Positions 1 through 8,429 of a stretch of 24,770 nucleotides of DNA are shown here, piece by piece (the stretch's first letter is position 1; each line of letters starts with the position of its first letter). Origin of the DNA: an uncultured Eubacteriales bacterium (GTDB taxonomy: Bacteria; Bacillota; Clostridia; Oscillospirales; Oscillospiraceae); assembly GCA_900554625.1 (NCBI GenBank), contig USHP01000002.1, positions 1-24,770 on the forward strand. The letters run 5' to 3'. The notes under the pieces are model-generated. The model did no database searches. It was not told the DNA's origin and was given only the letters and a program-made list of their open reading frames with translations. A program made the translations under genes and the position numbers.

Positions 1-1
1 G

Positions 2-406
2 CTGTATGACGGCTCCTATCACCCCGTAGACTCCAGCGAAATGGCGTTTAAGACCGCTGCTTCCATTGCCTATAAGAACGGCATGCCGCAGGCGAACCCC
101 GTTCTGCTTGAGCCCATCGGCGAATTGAAGGCTACCGTGCCGGACGCTAACATGGGCGATATCATGGGCGAAGTTAACAAGCGCCGCGGCCGCGTGCTGG
201 GCATGTCTCCGGCAGAAACCGTCGGCTATCAGACCGTAGACGCCGAAGTGCCGATGGCCGAAATGTACGATTTCAGCACCTATGTGCGCCAGGTCACGCA
301 GGGCAGAGGCAGCTTCACGTTTGATTTCGTGCGCTACGAAGAAGCCCCGCAGAATGTTGCGCAGAAGGTTATTGAGGCCGCGAAAGCCAACGGCGAGATT
401 GACTGA
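2..406 (+). CDS. EF-G-like translation elongation factor, C-terminal part (5' truncated)
   Basis: The reading frame is open from base 2 and ends at TGA 404-406, so the gene starts upstream of the window. The visible 134 residues match domains IV and V of elongation factor G: LYDGSYHPVDSSEMAFK, then the domain V run LLEPIGELKATVPDANMGD, NKRRGRVLGM and EVPMAEMYDFSTYVRQVTQGRG. EF-G is the cytoplasmic GTPase that drives ribosomal translocation or subunit recycling. The wording of the EVPMAEMYDFSTYVR segment looks more like the EF-G2/FusA2-like paralogue of Clostridia than housekeeping FusA, but the GTPase domain that would settle this is outside the window. The gene is followed by a strong terminator at 523-566 and is a separate transcription unit from the sugar genes. 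Codons are richer in G/C-ending forms than in the island to the right. Confidence 0.93.
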   Translation: MYDGSYHPVDSSEMAFKTAASIAYKNGMPQANPVLLEPIGELKATVPDANMGDIMGEVNKRRGRVLGMSPAETVGYQTVDAEVPMAEMYDFSTYVRQVTQGRGSFTFDFVRYEEAPQNVAQKVIEAAKANGEID

Positions 407-522
407 ATAAAGCCATAACAAAAAAGAGACAAAAGATACCATTTATCTTGATGTAATTCTCTTTAAATGCAGCAATAGCATACGTGTGGTACGTAATCCA
501 TTCTAACTTCACGAATAAAGCT

Positions 523-566
523 AAGGCACAACCTACGGATTTCCCTCCGTAAGTTGTGCCTTTTTC
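523..566 (+). terminator. Intrinsic terminator of the EF-G-like gene
   Basis: Arms GGCACAAC (525-532) and GTTGTGCC (553-560) pair, followed inward after one mismatch by TACGGA (534-539) with TCCGTA (546-551). The loop is TTTCCC, and a T5 tract follows at 561-565. The hairpin lies about 120 bases after the EF-G stop. The stretch 407-522 between them shows no gene, only two short weak inverted repeats. Confidence 0.9.
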
Positions 567-601
567 TCAACTGTATCGTTCAAACGCTTCTTTATGTAGT
601 T

Positions 602-639
602 AACCGCGTTCCGCCTCAAAATTGAAGCGGAACGCGGTT
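602..639 (-). terminator. Perfect 13-bp hairpin at the 3' end of the catabolic operon
   Basis: AACCGCGTTCCGC (602-614) is perfectly complementary to 627-639, with a 12-base loop. It is the first strong structure after the last gene of the long minus-strand operon and begins 2 bases past the stop of a small open frame (642-731). No T-run follows on the minus strand, so it may act as a 3' stability stem or a factor-dependent end rather than a classical intrinsic terminator. Confidence 0.6.
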
Positions 640-641
640 GC

Positions 642-731
642 TTACTCTACACTGATTTTCAAAGGTGCCTGCATCTCTTTCCAGTCACCGTCACTCTTCG
701 CCTTTGGAATTTTGCTTAGAGTGATAACCAT
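642..731 (-). other. Possible 29-codon small ORF or leftover gene tail
   Basis: On the minus strand an ATG at 731-729 overlaps the end of the Gfo/Idh gene in another frame and is preceded by AGAAAGG. It encodes a 29-residue frame ending in TAA at 644-642. Its last residues (DWKEMQAPLKISVE) read like a real protein C terminus. The stop sits 2 bases before the operon's final hairpin, where the last gene of an operon would normally end. It could be the remnant of a deleted gene, a short overlapping peptide gene, or chance. No function is assigned. Confidence 0.25.
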
Positions 732-1792
732 GTGCCTTTCTCTGCGGACTCTACAATAGCATCCAGCAGGTGCTGGTTTGCCTGTCCATCCTGAATATTG
801 GCAGCAAGACCATCACCGGTGCCATTCACAATGTCTGCAAAGGACTGCATCTGATCGGAGAAATACTGCTGCGGAATGGGCAGATGGTTGAAAACATGGG
901 CATCGGCATTGATGTCTCCGGAGCAGACTTCAATTTCGTCAATTCCGGCAGGTGTGGCATCCAAGCTATAGACAATGGCACCCTCACTACCGTAAATCTC
1001 CATACGCTGATAGTTACCGCGGCCATAAGCAAATCGGGTAATCTGGAAGCTGACAGAAATCTCATCTTCCATATCCGCCATGTAGTTGCTGAAATCGTCC
1101 ACATCTACTTTTCCTACGCCTTTGCCGTCCAGCAACGGACGCTCGTGTACGTAAGTACCGGTATGTCCCACAACACGTGTATATTCTTTGTTCGTCACAA
1201 ATCGTACCAAATCCAAGGCATGGCTTCCCAGATCTCCCAGAGCACCTGTACCGGTTCTGCTCTTGACATAGCGCCATACTAAGGGGCAGTTGGCACGGGG
1301 CAATCCCCACGCCTGAAAATACTGCATATTCACGTGATAGACACGCCCGATCTTGCCCTGCGCAATCAGATCCTTGGCATAGCGGGCAGCAGCCTTGAAT
1401 CGGTAGGAGAAGCACACCATATTCTTGACATTCTTCTCCTGAGCCGCCTTGGCCAGTATGTCTGCTTCCTCTGCGGTCAGGGTGATGGGCTTTTCCAGGT
1501 TAAACGGCTTGCCGGCTTCCACGGCAGCCATTGCCACCTTGAAGTGGGCGTCATTAGAGGTGCAGATATCCACTGCATCGACAATGTCACAGTTAACCAA
1601 ATCTCGATAATCCGTAAAACGGTACTGCGGAGGAATCCCATACTTCTCGCCAACGGCTTCGAGCTTTTTCTCATCAATGTCGCAGATGGCCACCAAGGTC
1701 AAATCGGGACTCTTGGCAATACCGGGCTCGTGCACGCCGCCCCAGATGGCTCCTACGCCTACAGATCCTACGCGAATAACTTTCTTTTCCAT
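716..1792 (-). CDS. Gfo/Idh/MocA family NAD(P)-dependent oxidoreductase (paralogue A)
   Basis: This is a 358-residue cytoplasmic oxidoreductase. It has an N-terminal Rossmann fold (VGSVGVGAIWGGVHEPG, residues 8-24), the family's E100-K101-P102 motif whose lysine usually takes part in catalysis, and the GDLGSHALDL signature (186-195) with D187, H191 and D194. The family oxidises or reduces sugar hydroxyls, often at C3, and some members are NAD-dependent glycosidases. Roughly two thirds of its first 200 residues are identical to paralogue B (14359-15435) without gaps, including LTAEEADILAKAAQEK, so the two arose by duplication. It is the last clear gene of the long minus-strand operon, 43 bases after the GH13 gene, and has an AAAGGAG ribosome site 11 bases before ATG. 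The substrate cannot be read; myo-inositol, 3-keto-sugar or glycoside chemistry are all possible. Confidence 0.9.
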   Translation of the reverse strand: MEKKVIRVGSVGVGAIWGGVHEPGIAKSPDLTLVAICDIDEKKLEAVGEKYGIPPQYRFTDYRDLVNCDIVDAVDICTSNDAHFKVAMAAVEAGKPFNLEKPITLTAEEADILAKAAQEKNVKNMVCFSYRFKAAARYAKDLIAQGKIGRVYHVNMQYFQAWGLPRANCPLVWRYVKSRTGTGALGDLGSHALDLVRFVTNKEYTRVVGHTGTYVHERPLLDGKGVGKVDVDDFSNYMADMEDEISVSFQITRFAYGRGNYQRMEIYGSEGAIVYSLDATPAGIDEIEVCSGDINADAHVFNHLPIPQQYFSDQMQSFADIVNGTGDGLAANIQDGQANQHLLDAIVESAEKGTWLSL

Positions 1793-1835
1793 GTTGATTA
1801 CAACTCCTTTAAATTAAGTTATAAATTAAATAAAA

Positions 1836-3632
1836 TTAATTTATTTTTTCCAGAATCATTGCAGAGAAGGGAGGAATTTCCACCACGGTGGCATTCTGAG
1901 CCCCTTCAAAGGCCTTTTCACTTAACAAATCGCGGACGTGATTTCCCGACAACGTGTAGTTTTGGGGACAATCTGTGTTGTTGATGACCGTCACCAGAAG
2001 TTCTTCCTGCAATTGGCGTTCCATAACAAACAAATCTCCCTGAGAACGGAATCTAACGGTTCCCTCCTGCAGTGCTTTTCTGGTTTTTCGCAACCGCATC
2101 AGCTTCTGATAGTGCGTCCGCAAATCCGTATTCCAATGAGATTCCTCCCAGTCGAACGCCTTACGGCAATCCGGGTCGTTCTCACCCGTCATACCAATTT
2201 CCGTGCCATAGTATGTACAGGGCATACCCACAAAGGTGAACAGGAAAGCCGCCGCGTTTTTCAACCGCGCCGTATTCCCTCCGCTGACCGTAAGGAAGCG
2301 GGCAGTGTCGTGGCTGTCCAGCAGATTGAGCATAGAGTCATTGGCCGCATCGGAATAGCGCATCAAATTTTCCGTGAGAAGTTCCTGAAAACGCTGAGGA
2401 GCCACTGCGCTCTTGGCAAAGTACTCCACTGCCGCGCGCTGAACACCATAGTTCATCACGCCATCGTACTGATCCCCCTGAAGCCACGCTTCCGAATTGC
2501 GCCAGAACTCTCCGATAATCAGTGCGTCGGGATTGATCCCCCGAACGGTCTCCCGAAACTCTCTCCAGAAATGGGAGTCCACCTCGGTGGCTACATCCAG
2601 TCTCCAACCGTCAATACCCATGCGGGTCCACTTGGCCACGGCTCCCAGAAGATATTCCTTCGCCTGAGGATTTTCCGTGTTCCACTTGGGCATACAGGCC
2701 GTTCTCAACTGTTCTTCAGATAAATTTTTCAAACCAGGGTGTCTGGGGGCATAGGGAGTGTCTCCGAAAGAATCAAAATTCAAAGGATCAAAACTCACCG
2801 GAAATTCCCGAATGTAAAACCAATCCCGGAAAGGAGATTCCTCTCCGTGCTCCACCACATCTTGGAACTGCCTAAAACCTCCGCCACAATGGTTGAACAC
2901 GCCGTCTAAAATCACTCGGATGCCGCGCTTATGAGCCTGATTAATCAGCTCCACCAAATCGGATTCATCGCCAAAATGAGGATCGATGCGCGTATAGTCC
3001 ACGGTGTCATACTTGTGGTTGGAAGTGGCTTCAAAAATCGGGGTCAAATACAGGGCGTTCACTCCCAATTCTTCCAAATAGGAAAGCTTTTGGGTAATAC
3101 CCGGCAAATCTCCGCCCATAAAAATCTGTCTGTCCGGCGCGGTGCCCCAAGGCGCCACATTTTCCGGAGAAAGCTTAGGGTTTCCGTTGCAAAAGCGCTC
3201 CGGAAAAATCTGATAGAACACCGCACTGTTGACCCAAGATGGCTTTTTGTGGATGTCAATGCGATTGATAAACGGAAAATGGAAGTTAACAAAGGCTGAA
3301 GATTCATCCTCGTCTATGTTGACCAGTTCCGGCTTTGCGAAACCGCTGTCCCCGTACAGCCACTGTTCGTCCCCCTTTTCCAAAAGGAAGTAGTAGGCAA
3401 CGCGAGGGTCATCTACCGGATACACATAAGAATAGTAATCAAACAGCTCGTCTGAACCTTCCACCTCCATGGGAACTTCCTTACGGGTATGCCAGAGGTA
3501 TTTATTTCCAATGACCAAAGTCACTCGGTCCAAATCGCCCTTTCCTGCACGCAAACGAACCTTGAACTTTTCATAGGAAATGGGAAACGCATAATTGCTG
3601 ACCGGATTGTGAAATATTGCCTCTCGATTCAT
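1836..3632 (-). CDS. GH13 alpha-glycosidase, neopullulanase/cyclomaltodextrinase type
   Basis: This 598-residue enzyme has no signal peptide, so it acts on imported oligosaccharides in the cytoplasm. Residues 1 to about 125 resemble the CBM34 N domain of the neopullulanase subfamily (opening MNREAIFHNPVSNYAFPIS). The GH13 barrel shows all conserved regions: DGVFNH (243-248), MPKWN (314-318, the region V signature of neopullulanase/cyclomaltodextrinase/maltogenic amylase), GWRLDVATEVD with nucleophile D346, IIGEFW with acid/base E375, and LLDSHDT with D442. The family hydrolyses alpha-1,4 and some alpha-1,6 bonds in maltooligosaccharides, cyclodextrins or pullulan. An AAAGGAG site stands 7 bases before ATG. 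It starts 12 bases after the AllA-like gene and belongs to the same operon, suggesting that the imported compound contains an alpha-glucosidic bond. Confidence 0.93.
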   Translation of the reverse strand: MNREAIFHNPVSNYAFPISYEKFKVRLRAGKGDLDRVTLVIGNKYLWHTRKEVPMEVEGSDELFDYYSYVYPVDDPRVAYYFLLEKGDEQWLYGDSGFAKPELVNIDEDESSAFVNFHFPFINRIDIHKKPSWVNSAVFYQIFPERFCNGNPKLSPENVAPWGTAPDRQIFMGGDLPGITQKLSYLEELGVNALYLTPIFEATSNHKYDTVDYTRIDPHFGDESDLVELINQAHKRGIRVILDGVFNHCGGGFRQFQDVVEHGEESPFRDWFYIREFPVSFDPLNFDSFGDTPYAPRHPGLKNLSEEQLRTACMPKWNTENPQAKEYLLGAVAKWTRMGIDGWRLDVATEVDSHFWREFRETVRGINPDALIIGEFWRNSEAWLQGDQYDGVMNYGVQRAAVEYFAKSAVAPQRFQELLTENLMRYSDAANDSMLNLLDSHDTARFLTVSGGNTARLKNAAAFLFTFVGMPCTYYGTEIGMTGENDPDCRKAFDWEESHWNTDLRTHYQKLMRLRKTRKALQEGTVRFRSQGDLFVMERQLQEELLVTVINNTDCPQNYTLSGNHVRDLLSEKAFEGAQNATVVEIPPFSAMILEKIN

Positions 3633-3644
3633 GGAATCACTCCT

Positions 3645-4139
3645 TTACAACAGAATTTTAATCTGATCGGATTCTGCCAGCCGCGTGAACACACAGTCAT
3701 TTCCGAAGGTACGCTCCGGCAGCAAGATCATTACATTGACGCTCTGGGAATCCACGACAAACTGGCGGCCGTGAAGCACACCGGGATTCAGCCGGACAAA
3801 GGTACCCCGGGGAACACGGAACGCCTCAATGGACGCAGGATTCACCTGAAAACTGGAAGGTCCCACAAATATATCAATGTCACCGTCCAGAGGAAGAATT
3901 CCCTCGCTGGTAAATCCATGGTATTCCACAGCGGTGATGATTCTCTCACACTGGGACACCCGTGCCACGCATACCGAGGCCTGCATTCTTTCATCTAAAC
4001 GGAGTGTCGTCAGGTCCGGGATGAAGATATTATCCGCTCCGGCCATAGCATTCATCTGCTTGATATGGAGCAAATCCACAAAATCTCCATAGGGACGAAA
4101 CGCCTCCCGATCCAACGGTTTTGAAACAATCTCTCTCAT
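3645..4139 (-). CDS. Ureidoglycolate lyase (AllA)-like cupin protein
   Basis: This is a 164-residue protein whose start, KPLDREAFRPYGDFVDL, matches the opening of the AllA family. A cupin-like C-terminal half follows (EYHGFTSEGILPLDGDIDIFVGP, then VPRGTFVRLNPGVLHGRQF). True AllA cleaves ureidoglycolate to glyoxylate and urea in allantoin breakdown. No other purine-degradation gene is present here, so a purine role is doubtful. The setting between an isomerase and a glycosidase suggests a sugar-linked role for this cupin, such as acting on a keto or aldehyde intermediate, but that is inference. The start has an AGAAAGGA site upstream, and the gene lies 21 bases after the isomerase and 12 before the GH13 gene. 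Confidence 0.75.
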   Translation of the reverse strand: MREIVSKPLDREAFRPYGDFVDLLHIKQMNAMAGADNIFIPDLTTLRLDERMQASVCVARVSQCERIITAVEYHGFTSEGILPLDGDIDIFVGPSSFQVNPASIEAFRVPRGTFVRLNPGVLHGRQFVVDSQSVNVMILLPERTFGNDCVFTRLAESDQIKILL

Positions 4140-4160
4140 GGCAATTTTTCCTTTCTAAGA

Positions 4161-5546
4161 TTACAGGCTATACACGCCCTGTTCGTCCGCATCATCAAAA
4201 ATCATTCCCAGATAACGGGCGGCTTCCCGCAGCACCTTTTTGTAGTTTCCGTAAATTCCACCCACATGATGGATATAGGGCCCAAACATCAGCTTCTCTT
4301 CCCACATCTTCCAGTTGTTCGTTTCGAACCACACATAGGTTCCATTGGTTTCGGGTCCGTCTACTCCTTTGCCCTCACCGCCAAACAGATAGTACTTTCC
4401 GTCTATATCGTCGAAACGGCATACCGTAATGGGGCCCTTTTTCAGTTCAAACCGTTCCTGTCCCTGGACAAGTCGGGCAACACTGGAAGAATCCTTCAAG
4501 GAATACGGGAAGGGGCCGCAATGCCACAGCAGCTCCGCGTTGTCGTTCTGCGGATGGCGAATGGTCAAATCCGCAAGGAAACAGGCCTCTTTGCCCAAGG
4601 TGACCGCCTGCAGCATCGCCATGGTCACCGCTCCGTTGACATCCGTCTCACAGGAAACCGGCAATCCTTCATCAGACAACTCGCCCAAAGCCATGCAGAC
4701 AGGTGCGCCTAAAACTGTAACCGCGCTCCAGCACTCCATCGCTCCGGCTGCACAGTGCTTTTCCTCCATCAGATCCTGAATGGCCAGTTTAGCTGCTGCG
4801 GCTCGCTCCACCGCCTCTTCCTTCATACCGGAAGCATCCATACGTTGCTTTACATTCGCCACGTAGTCTTGTAATCTGGGAGAATTTTCACCGATCAACT
4901 GATCCATACGGGCTGCCACTGTGTTAGGAGATATCGGCACCACAGTCACACCCAATTTGGTTGCCAAATCTCCCTCATTGGCCGTCACACTCATAAACGG
5001 TTCCGGTCTTGCTCCAAACTTGGCGATTCGCAGATTTTTCACCGCCTTTATAACGGACACCACACGGATAAAGCTGTCAAAGCCATTGCGGAAATCCTCG
5101 CTTTCGGTCTCGCAGTTCCAAATATAACTATACTGCACTCCGAACCGGCGCATCACCTTGGTGCAGGCAAACATGCCGCACTGCGTATCTCTTCCTCGAC
5201 TTTCGTCGGTGTTAGGCCTCTCATCTCGAGCACCCCATACCAAGGTGGGTACCTTCATCGCCGCCGCTACGCCTGCGGCACACTGCTCTTCACCAAAATC
5301 GCAATGGGGGGTAAACAGCGCGTCAATCTTTGCCCGGCGGAATTTTTCCACCACCTGTGTTATTTTTTCCGTTTCGAACAGTATTCCGTTTTCGCATATG
5401 TCATCAATATCCACCAGAGTGACCACATCCGGATGAATACCGCGAATAACAGCCATAAACTTTTCCTTTTGCCGCTTGGCCTCCTCCATGCTCAAAAAGC
5501 TGCGCTTAGTAGGCGCTACGCCAATCACAATGTTCTGCTTTTTCAT
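4161..5546 (-). CDS. L-fucose/L-arabinose isomerase family protein
   Basis: This 461-residue cytoplasmic protein has the FucI/AraA fold. The likely metal and active-site positions are visible: E300 and D302 in CETDVNGAVTM, D326 in FLADL, and H342 in WHCGPFP. Upstream are family-like segments FTPHCDFGEEQ and PTLVWGARDE. The family interconverts aldoses and ketoses with a divalent metal. It is somewhat shorter than E. coli FucI (about 590 residues) and nearer the short, poorly characterised branch. Members of this superfamily have also been recruited as sulfoquinovose isomerases. Its ATG overlaps the kinase stop as ATGA (5546-5543), so the two are probably translationally coupled. The upstream kinase and aldolase make an isomerase-kinase-aldolase route likely. 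The specific sugar is unknown. Confidence 0.87.
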   Translation of the reverse strand: MKKQNIVIGVAPTKRSFLSMEEAKRQKEKFMAVIRGIHPDVVTLVDIDDICENGILFETEKITQVVEKFRRAKIDALFTPHCDFGEEQCAAGVAAAMKVPTLVWGARDERPNTDESRGRDTQCGMFACTKVMRRFGVQYSYIWNCETESEDFRNGFDSFIRVVSVIKAVKNLRIAKFGARPEPFMSVTANEGDLATKLGVTVVPISPNTVAARMDQLIGENSPRLQDYVANVKQRMDASGMKEEAVERAAAAKLAIQDLMEEKHCAAGAMECWSAVTVLGAPVCMALGELSDEGLPVSCETDVNGAVTMAMLQAVTLGKEACFLADLTIRHPQNDNAELLWHCGPFPYSLKDSSSVARLVQGQERFELKKGPITVCRFDDIDGKYYLFGGEGKGVDGPETNGTYVWFETNNWKMWEEKLMFGPYIHHVGGIYGNYKKVLREAARYLGMIFDDADEQGVYSL

Positions 5547-6514
5547 ATCTGCAACTTCCTCCTATAAAATTCTACACGCTGATCAATTTCCGTATAGTCG
5601 ATTTCCCCGGTGCGCAAAAAGCGCTGCACCGTATTCCAATCGGGAATGCCGGCTCTGCCACCGATTCTGGTACACTTGATGCAAGAAACTCCCGTGGCAA
5701 GCCGAGCGGCTTCTTTGGGAGAAAGCCCGCGCAGCAATCCTACGGTATATGCGCCGTGGAACACATCTCCGGCCCCCACTGTATCCTGCACATCCACAGC
5801 AAAGGAGGGCATCTGAAAAAAGCCATCCTCCTCGCTGTACCCTACGCAGCCTTTTGCTCCTAATGTGAACACCACAATAGAAGGGCCCATTTTTTGGACC
5901 TCCCGGCAATTTGCTTCAAAGGCCTCCTCCTTCCCCCGGAAAAGCACCTTATAGAAGAATTCCGAAGCAATAAAAACGTCGATGATGCCGATATTCTCCA
6001 TCATTTCCGATGAGTAGGAATCGGCGTCCACGATGATTTTGGCTCCCGCTTTCTTTGCCCGCTTGGCTGATTCCATTGCCACATGTGTGGCATGAGAGAT
6101 AAAAAACCACTGACACCCCGTCAGAATTCGTTCCTCCATCTCCTCCAACGTAGGGGGATTTGCCGTGCCGGATCGGTACACGATACTCCGTCCCTGCGTC
6201 TCGCGGTCGCTGAGCACTATGGAGAGAGATGTCGTTTCTCCCTGACGCGTTTTCATTCCGGATATGTCAATTCCATGACGTTCAAAATCCCGTAAGCAAA
6301 ACTCGCCGTAGTCATCGCTTCCCACCGCACCCATCATGGCGCATTTAGCTCCCAATCTGGCTGCCGCCACCATGCCGGTGGCCACTTTTCCTCCGCCCTG
6401 CCAGCTCATAGCGTTTATCCCGGTTCCTCCGTTTGGCTTGGGAAACACATCCACATTCACTGCCAGGTCTACACAGGGCATGTCATAGCCCGCTATTTCA
6501 AATTCTTTTAACAC
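5543..6514 (-). CDS. PfkB-family carbohydrate kinase
   Basis: This 323-residue ribokinase-type kinase starts at GTG 6514 with AGGA 6 bases upstream. It has the N-terminal substrate-side glycine motif (SWQGGGKVATGMVAAARLG, residues 37-55) and the C-terminal PfkB signature DTVGAGDVFHGAY with catalytic base D250 and the anion hole GAG before it. The family transfers phosphate from ATP to a sugar hydroxymethyl group. Coupled by ATGA overlap to the isomerase gene and 34 bases downstream of the aldolase gene, it most likely phosphorylates the ketose made by the isomerase, giving the aldolase its substrate. Which sugar is used cannot be read from the sequence. Confidence 0.92.
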   Translation of the reverse strand: MLKEFEIAGYDMPCVDLAVNVDVFPKPNGGTGINAMSWQGGGKVATGMVAAARLGAKCAMMGAVGSDDYGEFCLRDFERHGIDISGMKTRQGETTSLSIVLSDRETQGRSIVYRSGTANPPTLEEMEERILTGCQWFFISHATHVAMESAKRAKKAGAKIIVDADSYSSEMMENIGIIDVFIASEFFYKVLFRGKEEAFEANCREVQKMGPSIVVFTLGAKGCVGYSEEDGFFQMPSFAVDVQDTVGAGDVFHGAYTVGLLRGLSPKEAARLATGVSCIKCTRIGGRAGIPDWNTVQRFLRTGEIDYTEIDQRVEFYRRKLQI

Positions 6515-6548
6515 AACTCTTCCTAAAGCCTCCTTTGCGTTAAGTTAA

Positions 6549-7403
6549 CTAAAATGTAAACTTATTCGGATTAAGCAAACGCATTTTACCGCGTACAAAA
6601 TCTATAGCGTTTTCGGAAGTCTCCATCATCAGTCGGAACATGTCCCCGTTCTTTTCAGCCGGATCCCCATGCTGTACCACACCGTGATAGCAAGCTCGAA
6701 AATACTCAGTGGCTATGTTGAACTTGCTCATACCCAGGCGCACACTCTCCTGCAACTGCTCGGGAGGAATATCCGAACACCCATGCAGTACCAGCGGAAT
6801 GGGCAGGGCGCTACGCAAAGAAGCAATACGGTCAAAGTCCAGATTCGGGGTTTGCACGTAAGCACCGTGAGCATTGCCCACAGCCACTGCCAGAGATCCG
6901 CAACCCGTGCATTTCACAAATTCCACAGCCTGCTTTACGTCGGTGTAATGATCGCTGTTGACGATGTCATCCAGATTGGCTCCCGAGCCCACATGACCCA
7001 GTTCGGCCTCTACGTCTACGCCAAACACCGCTGCTGTTTTCACAACAGCTGCTGTCAGCGCCATATTTTCCTCATACGGCAACGCTGAGCCGTCCACCAT
7101 CACAGACGGAAAGCCATCCCGCACACCGCTCACTGCTATTTCATAGCCGGCAGAATGATCCAGATGTACTCCGATAGGCACTGAAGATTTTTCTGCAAAA
7201 TCTTTGGCGATAGCCGCCACATGTTTTAAGGCGATGTACTTGTCGAAGCCGGGATAAAACTGGATAATCACCGGAATTCGCTCCCGATTGGCCGCCTCAG
7301 CCACCCACTTAATCGTTTCGTAGTTGAACACGTTCACAGCAGCTACTCCGTAACCGTTTTCCGTGGCGTGGTGCAGCAGCTCATTTACTTTAACCAATGG
7401 CAT
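6549..7403 (-). CDS. Class II (zinc) ketose-bisphosphate aldolase, KbaY/GatY/FbaA family
   Basis: This is a 284-residue aldolase, the usual GatY/KbaY length. I chose ATG 7403 because GAGGAGAG lies just before it and residue 2 onward (PLVKVNELLHHATENGYGV) is the family start; a longer frame would overlap the upstream gene. Catalytic D82 and zinc ligand H83 are in GVHLDHSAGYE. The other zinc histidines are H179 (GNAHG) and H207 (LHGCS). The K-binding/phosphate loop LHGCSDIP and GMSKFNIATE follow; the common LHGGSG is changed to LHGCSD, which may affect specificity. The enzyme splits a ketose phosphate, usually to DHAP and an aldehyde. It lies between the aldo-keto reductase (16 bases) and the kinase (34 bases) in the same operon. 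Confidence 0.92.
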   Translation of the reverse strand: MPLVKVNELLHHATENGYGVAAVNVFNYETIKWVAEAANRERIPVIIQFYPGFDKYIALKHVAAIAKDFAEKSSVPIGVHLDHSAGYEIAVSGVRDGFPSVMVDGSALPYEENMALTAAVVKTAAVFGVDVEAELGHVGSGANLDDIVNSDHYTDVKQAVEFVKCTGCGSLAVAVGNAHGAYVQTPNLDFDRIASLRSALPIPLVLHGCSDIPPEQLQESVRLGMSKFNIATEYFRACYHGVVQHGDPAEKNGDMFRLMMETSENAIDFVRGKMRLLNPNKFTF

Positions 7404-7419
7404 TCTCTTTTCTCTCCTC

Positions 7420-8379
7420 TCAGTTTGTTGTCTCCGTATTGAAGAACAGTGTGTAATGGGGTAAGCCCTCCATAAAGCGTCTGCTGGCTCGGTCAATCAC
7501 ATCGTAGTCTTCCTTACTGAATTGCCAGCCGGCGGCTTTCAAATTTTCCTGAGCCTGTCTTCCGTTTTTCGCTCCGACAATCGGTGCCGTAATCCCTTGG
7601 GTTTGCAGCAGCCAAGCAATGGCGCCTTGGGCCGGTGTTTTGCCATATTTCGCACTGATCTGTGACAGCACGTCCGTCACTTCCAGACACCTATCGTAGT
7701 TTTCCGGCTGGAACAGAGCCGCCCGGGCGCGTCCGTCCGTGAACACTGCGCCTTTTTGGTACTTTCCCGTCAGCAATCCCTGAGCCAGCGTGCTGTAAGG
7801 AATCACCGAAATCTCCTGCTTTCGGCTAAACTCCAGCAAGGCTTCATCGTATCTCCACAGCAGGCTGTAGCAAGGCTGAATCACATCTACCTGTCCAAAT
7901 CGCATAGCCGCCTTCATCTCTTCCAGAGAGAAGTTAGACAACCCGATCGCTCGAATTTTTCCGGCCTTTTTCAGTTCTTCCATGGTCTCCATTCTTTCCT
8001 GAATGGTAACCTCTTCCTCCGCTACCGGATAGTGTAAAAAGTAAACGTCCAAGTAATCGGTACCCAAGCGCTGAAGGCTGTCTTCGCAGGCTTTAATCAT
8101 CTTATCGTGGGACATAGAGGGCTTGAACACCTTGGAGATGATTCGCACCTTGTCCCTGCCAATCCGGCGGGCAGCCTCGCCCACCACTCGCTCGGAACGG
8201 CCATCGCCATAAATCTCGGCCGTGTCAAAGGTATTCACACCATTCTCATAGGATACTTCCAACGCCTCCAAAGAGCTTTTGTCCTCTGTTGCGCCAAAAT
8301 AATCTCCTCCCATGGCCCAGCAACCCAGAATGAGCTCCGAGACCAGTACATCACTTTTCCCAAGTTTCTTATATTCCAT
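7420..8379 (-). CDS. Aldo-keto reductase
   Basis: This is a 319-residue protein. The ATG at 8379 is chosen over a longer frame because AGAAAGGA precedes it and the product begins MEYKKLGKSDVLVSELILG, the typical AKR start. The catalytic tetrad is present: D52 and Y57 (FDTAEIYGDG), K83 (ISKVF) and H116 (FLHYP). The IGLSNF motif and the C-terminal cofactor region (PIVGAKNGRQAQENLKAA) fit the YghZ/Tas-like NADPH-dependent group. It probably reduces the aldehyde released by the neighbouring aldolase or a keto sugar. It begins 50 bases after the response regulator gene and 16 bases before the aldolase gene, so it is the first metabolic gene of the operon. Confidence 0.92.
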   Translation of the reverse strand: MEYKKLGKSDVLVSELILGCWAMGGDYFGATEDKSSLEALEVSYENGVNTFDTAEIYGDGRSERVVGEAARRIGRDKVRIISKVFKPSMSHDKMIKACEDSLQRLGTDYLDVYFLHYPVAEEEVTIQERMETMEELKKAGKIRAIGLSNFSLEEMKAAMRFGQVDVIQPCYSLLWRYDEALLEFSRKQEISVIPYSTLAQGLLTGKYQKGAVFTDGRARAALFQPENYDRCLEVTDVLSQISAKYGKTPAQGAIAWLLQTQGITAPIVGAKNGRQAQENLKAAGWQFSKEDYDVIDRASRRFMEGLPHYTLFFNTETTN

Positions 8380-8429
8380 TTTAAAATTCCTTTCTCCAAT
8401 ATGCTGTCTATGTTTTGGCAAAATTCCGG

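Noticed and set aside
407..570. Attachment-site repeat shared with the tRNA-His 3' end
   Set aside because: I looked for a repeat of the tRNA 3' end near the left edge of the island and found none of convincing length.
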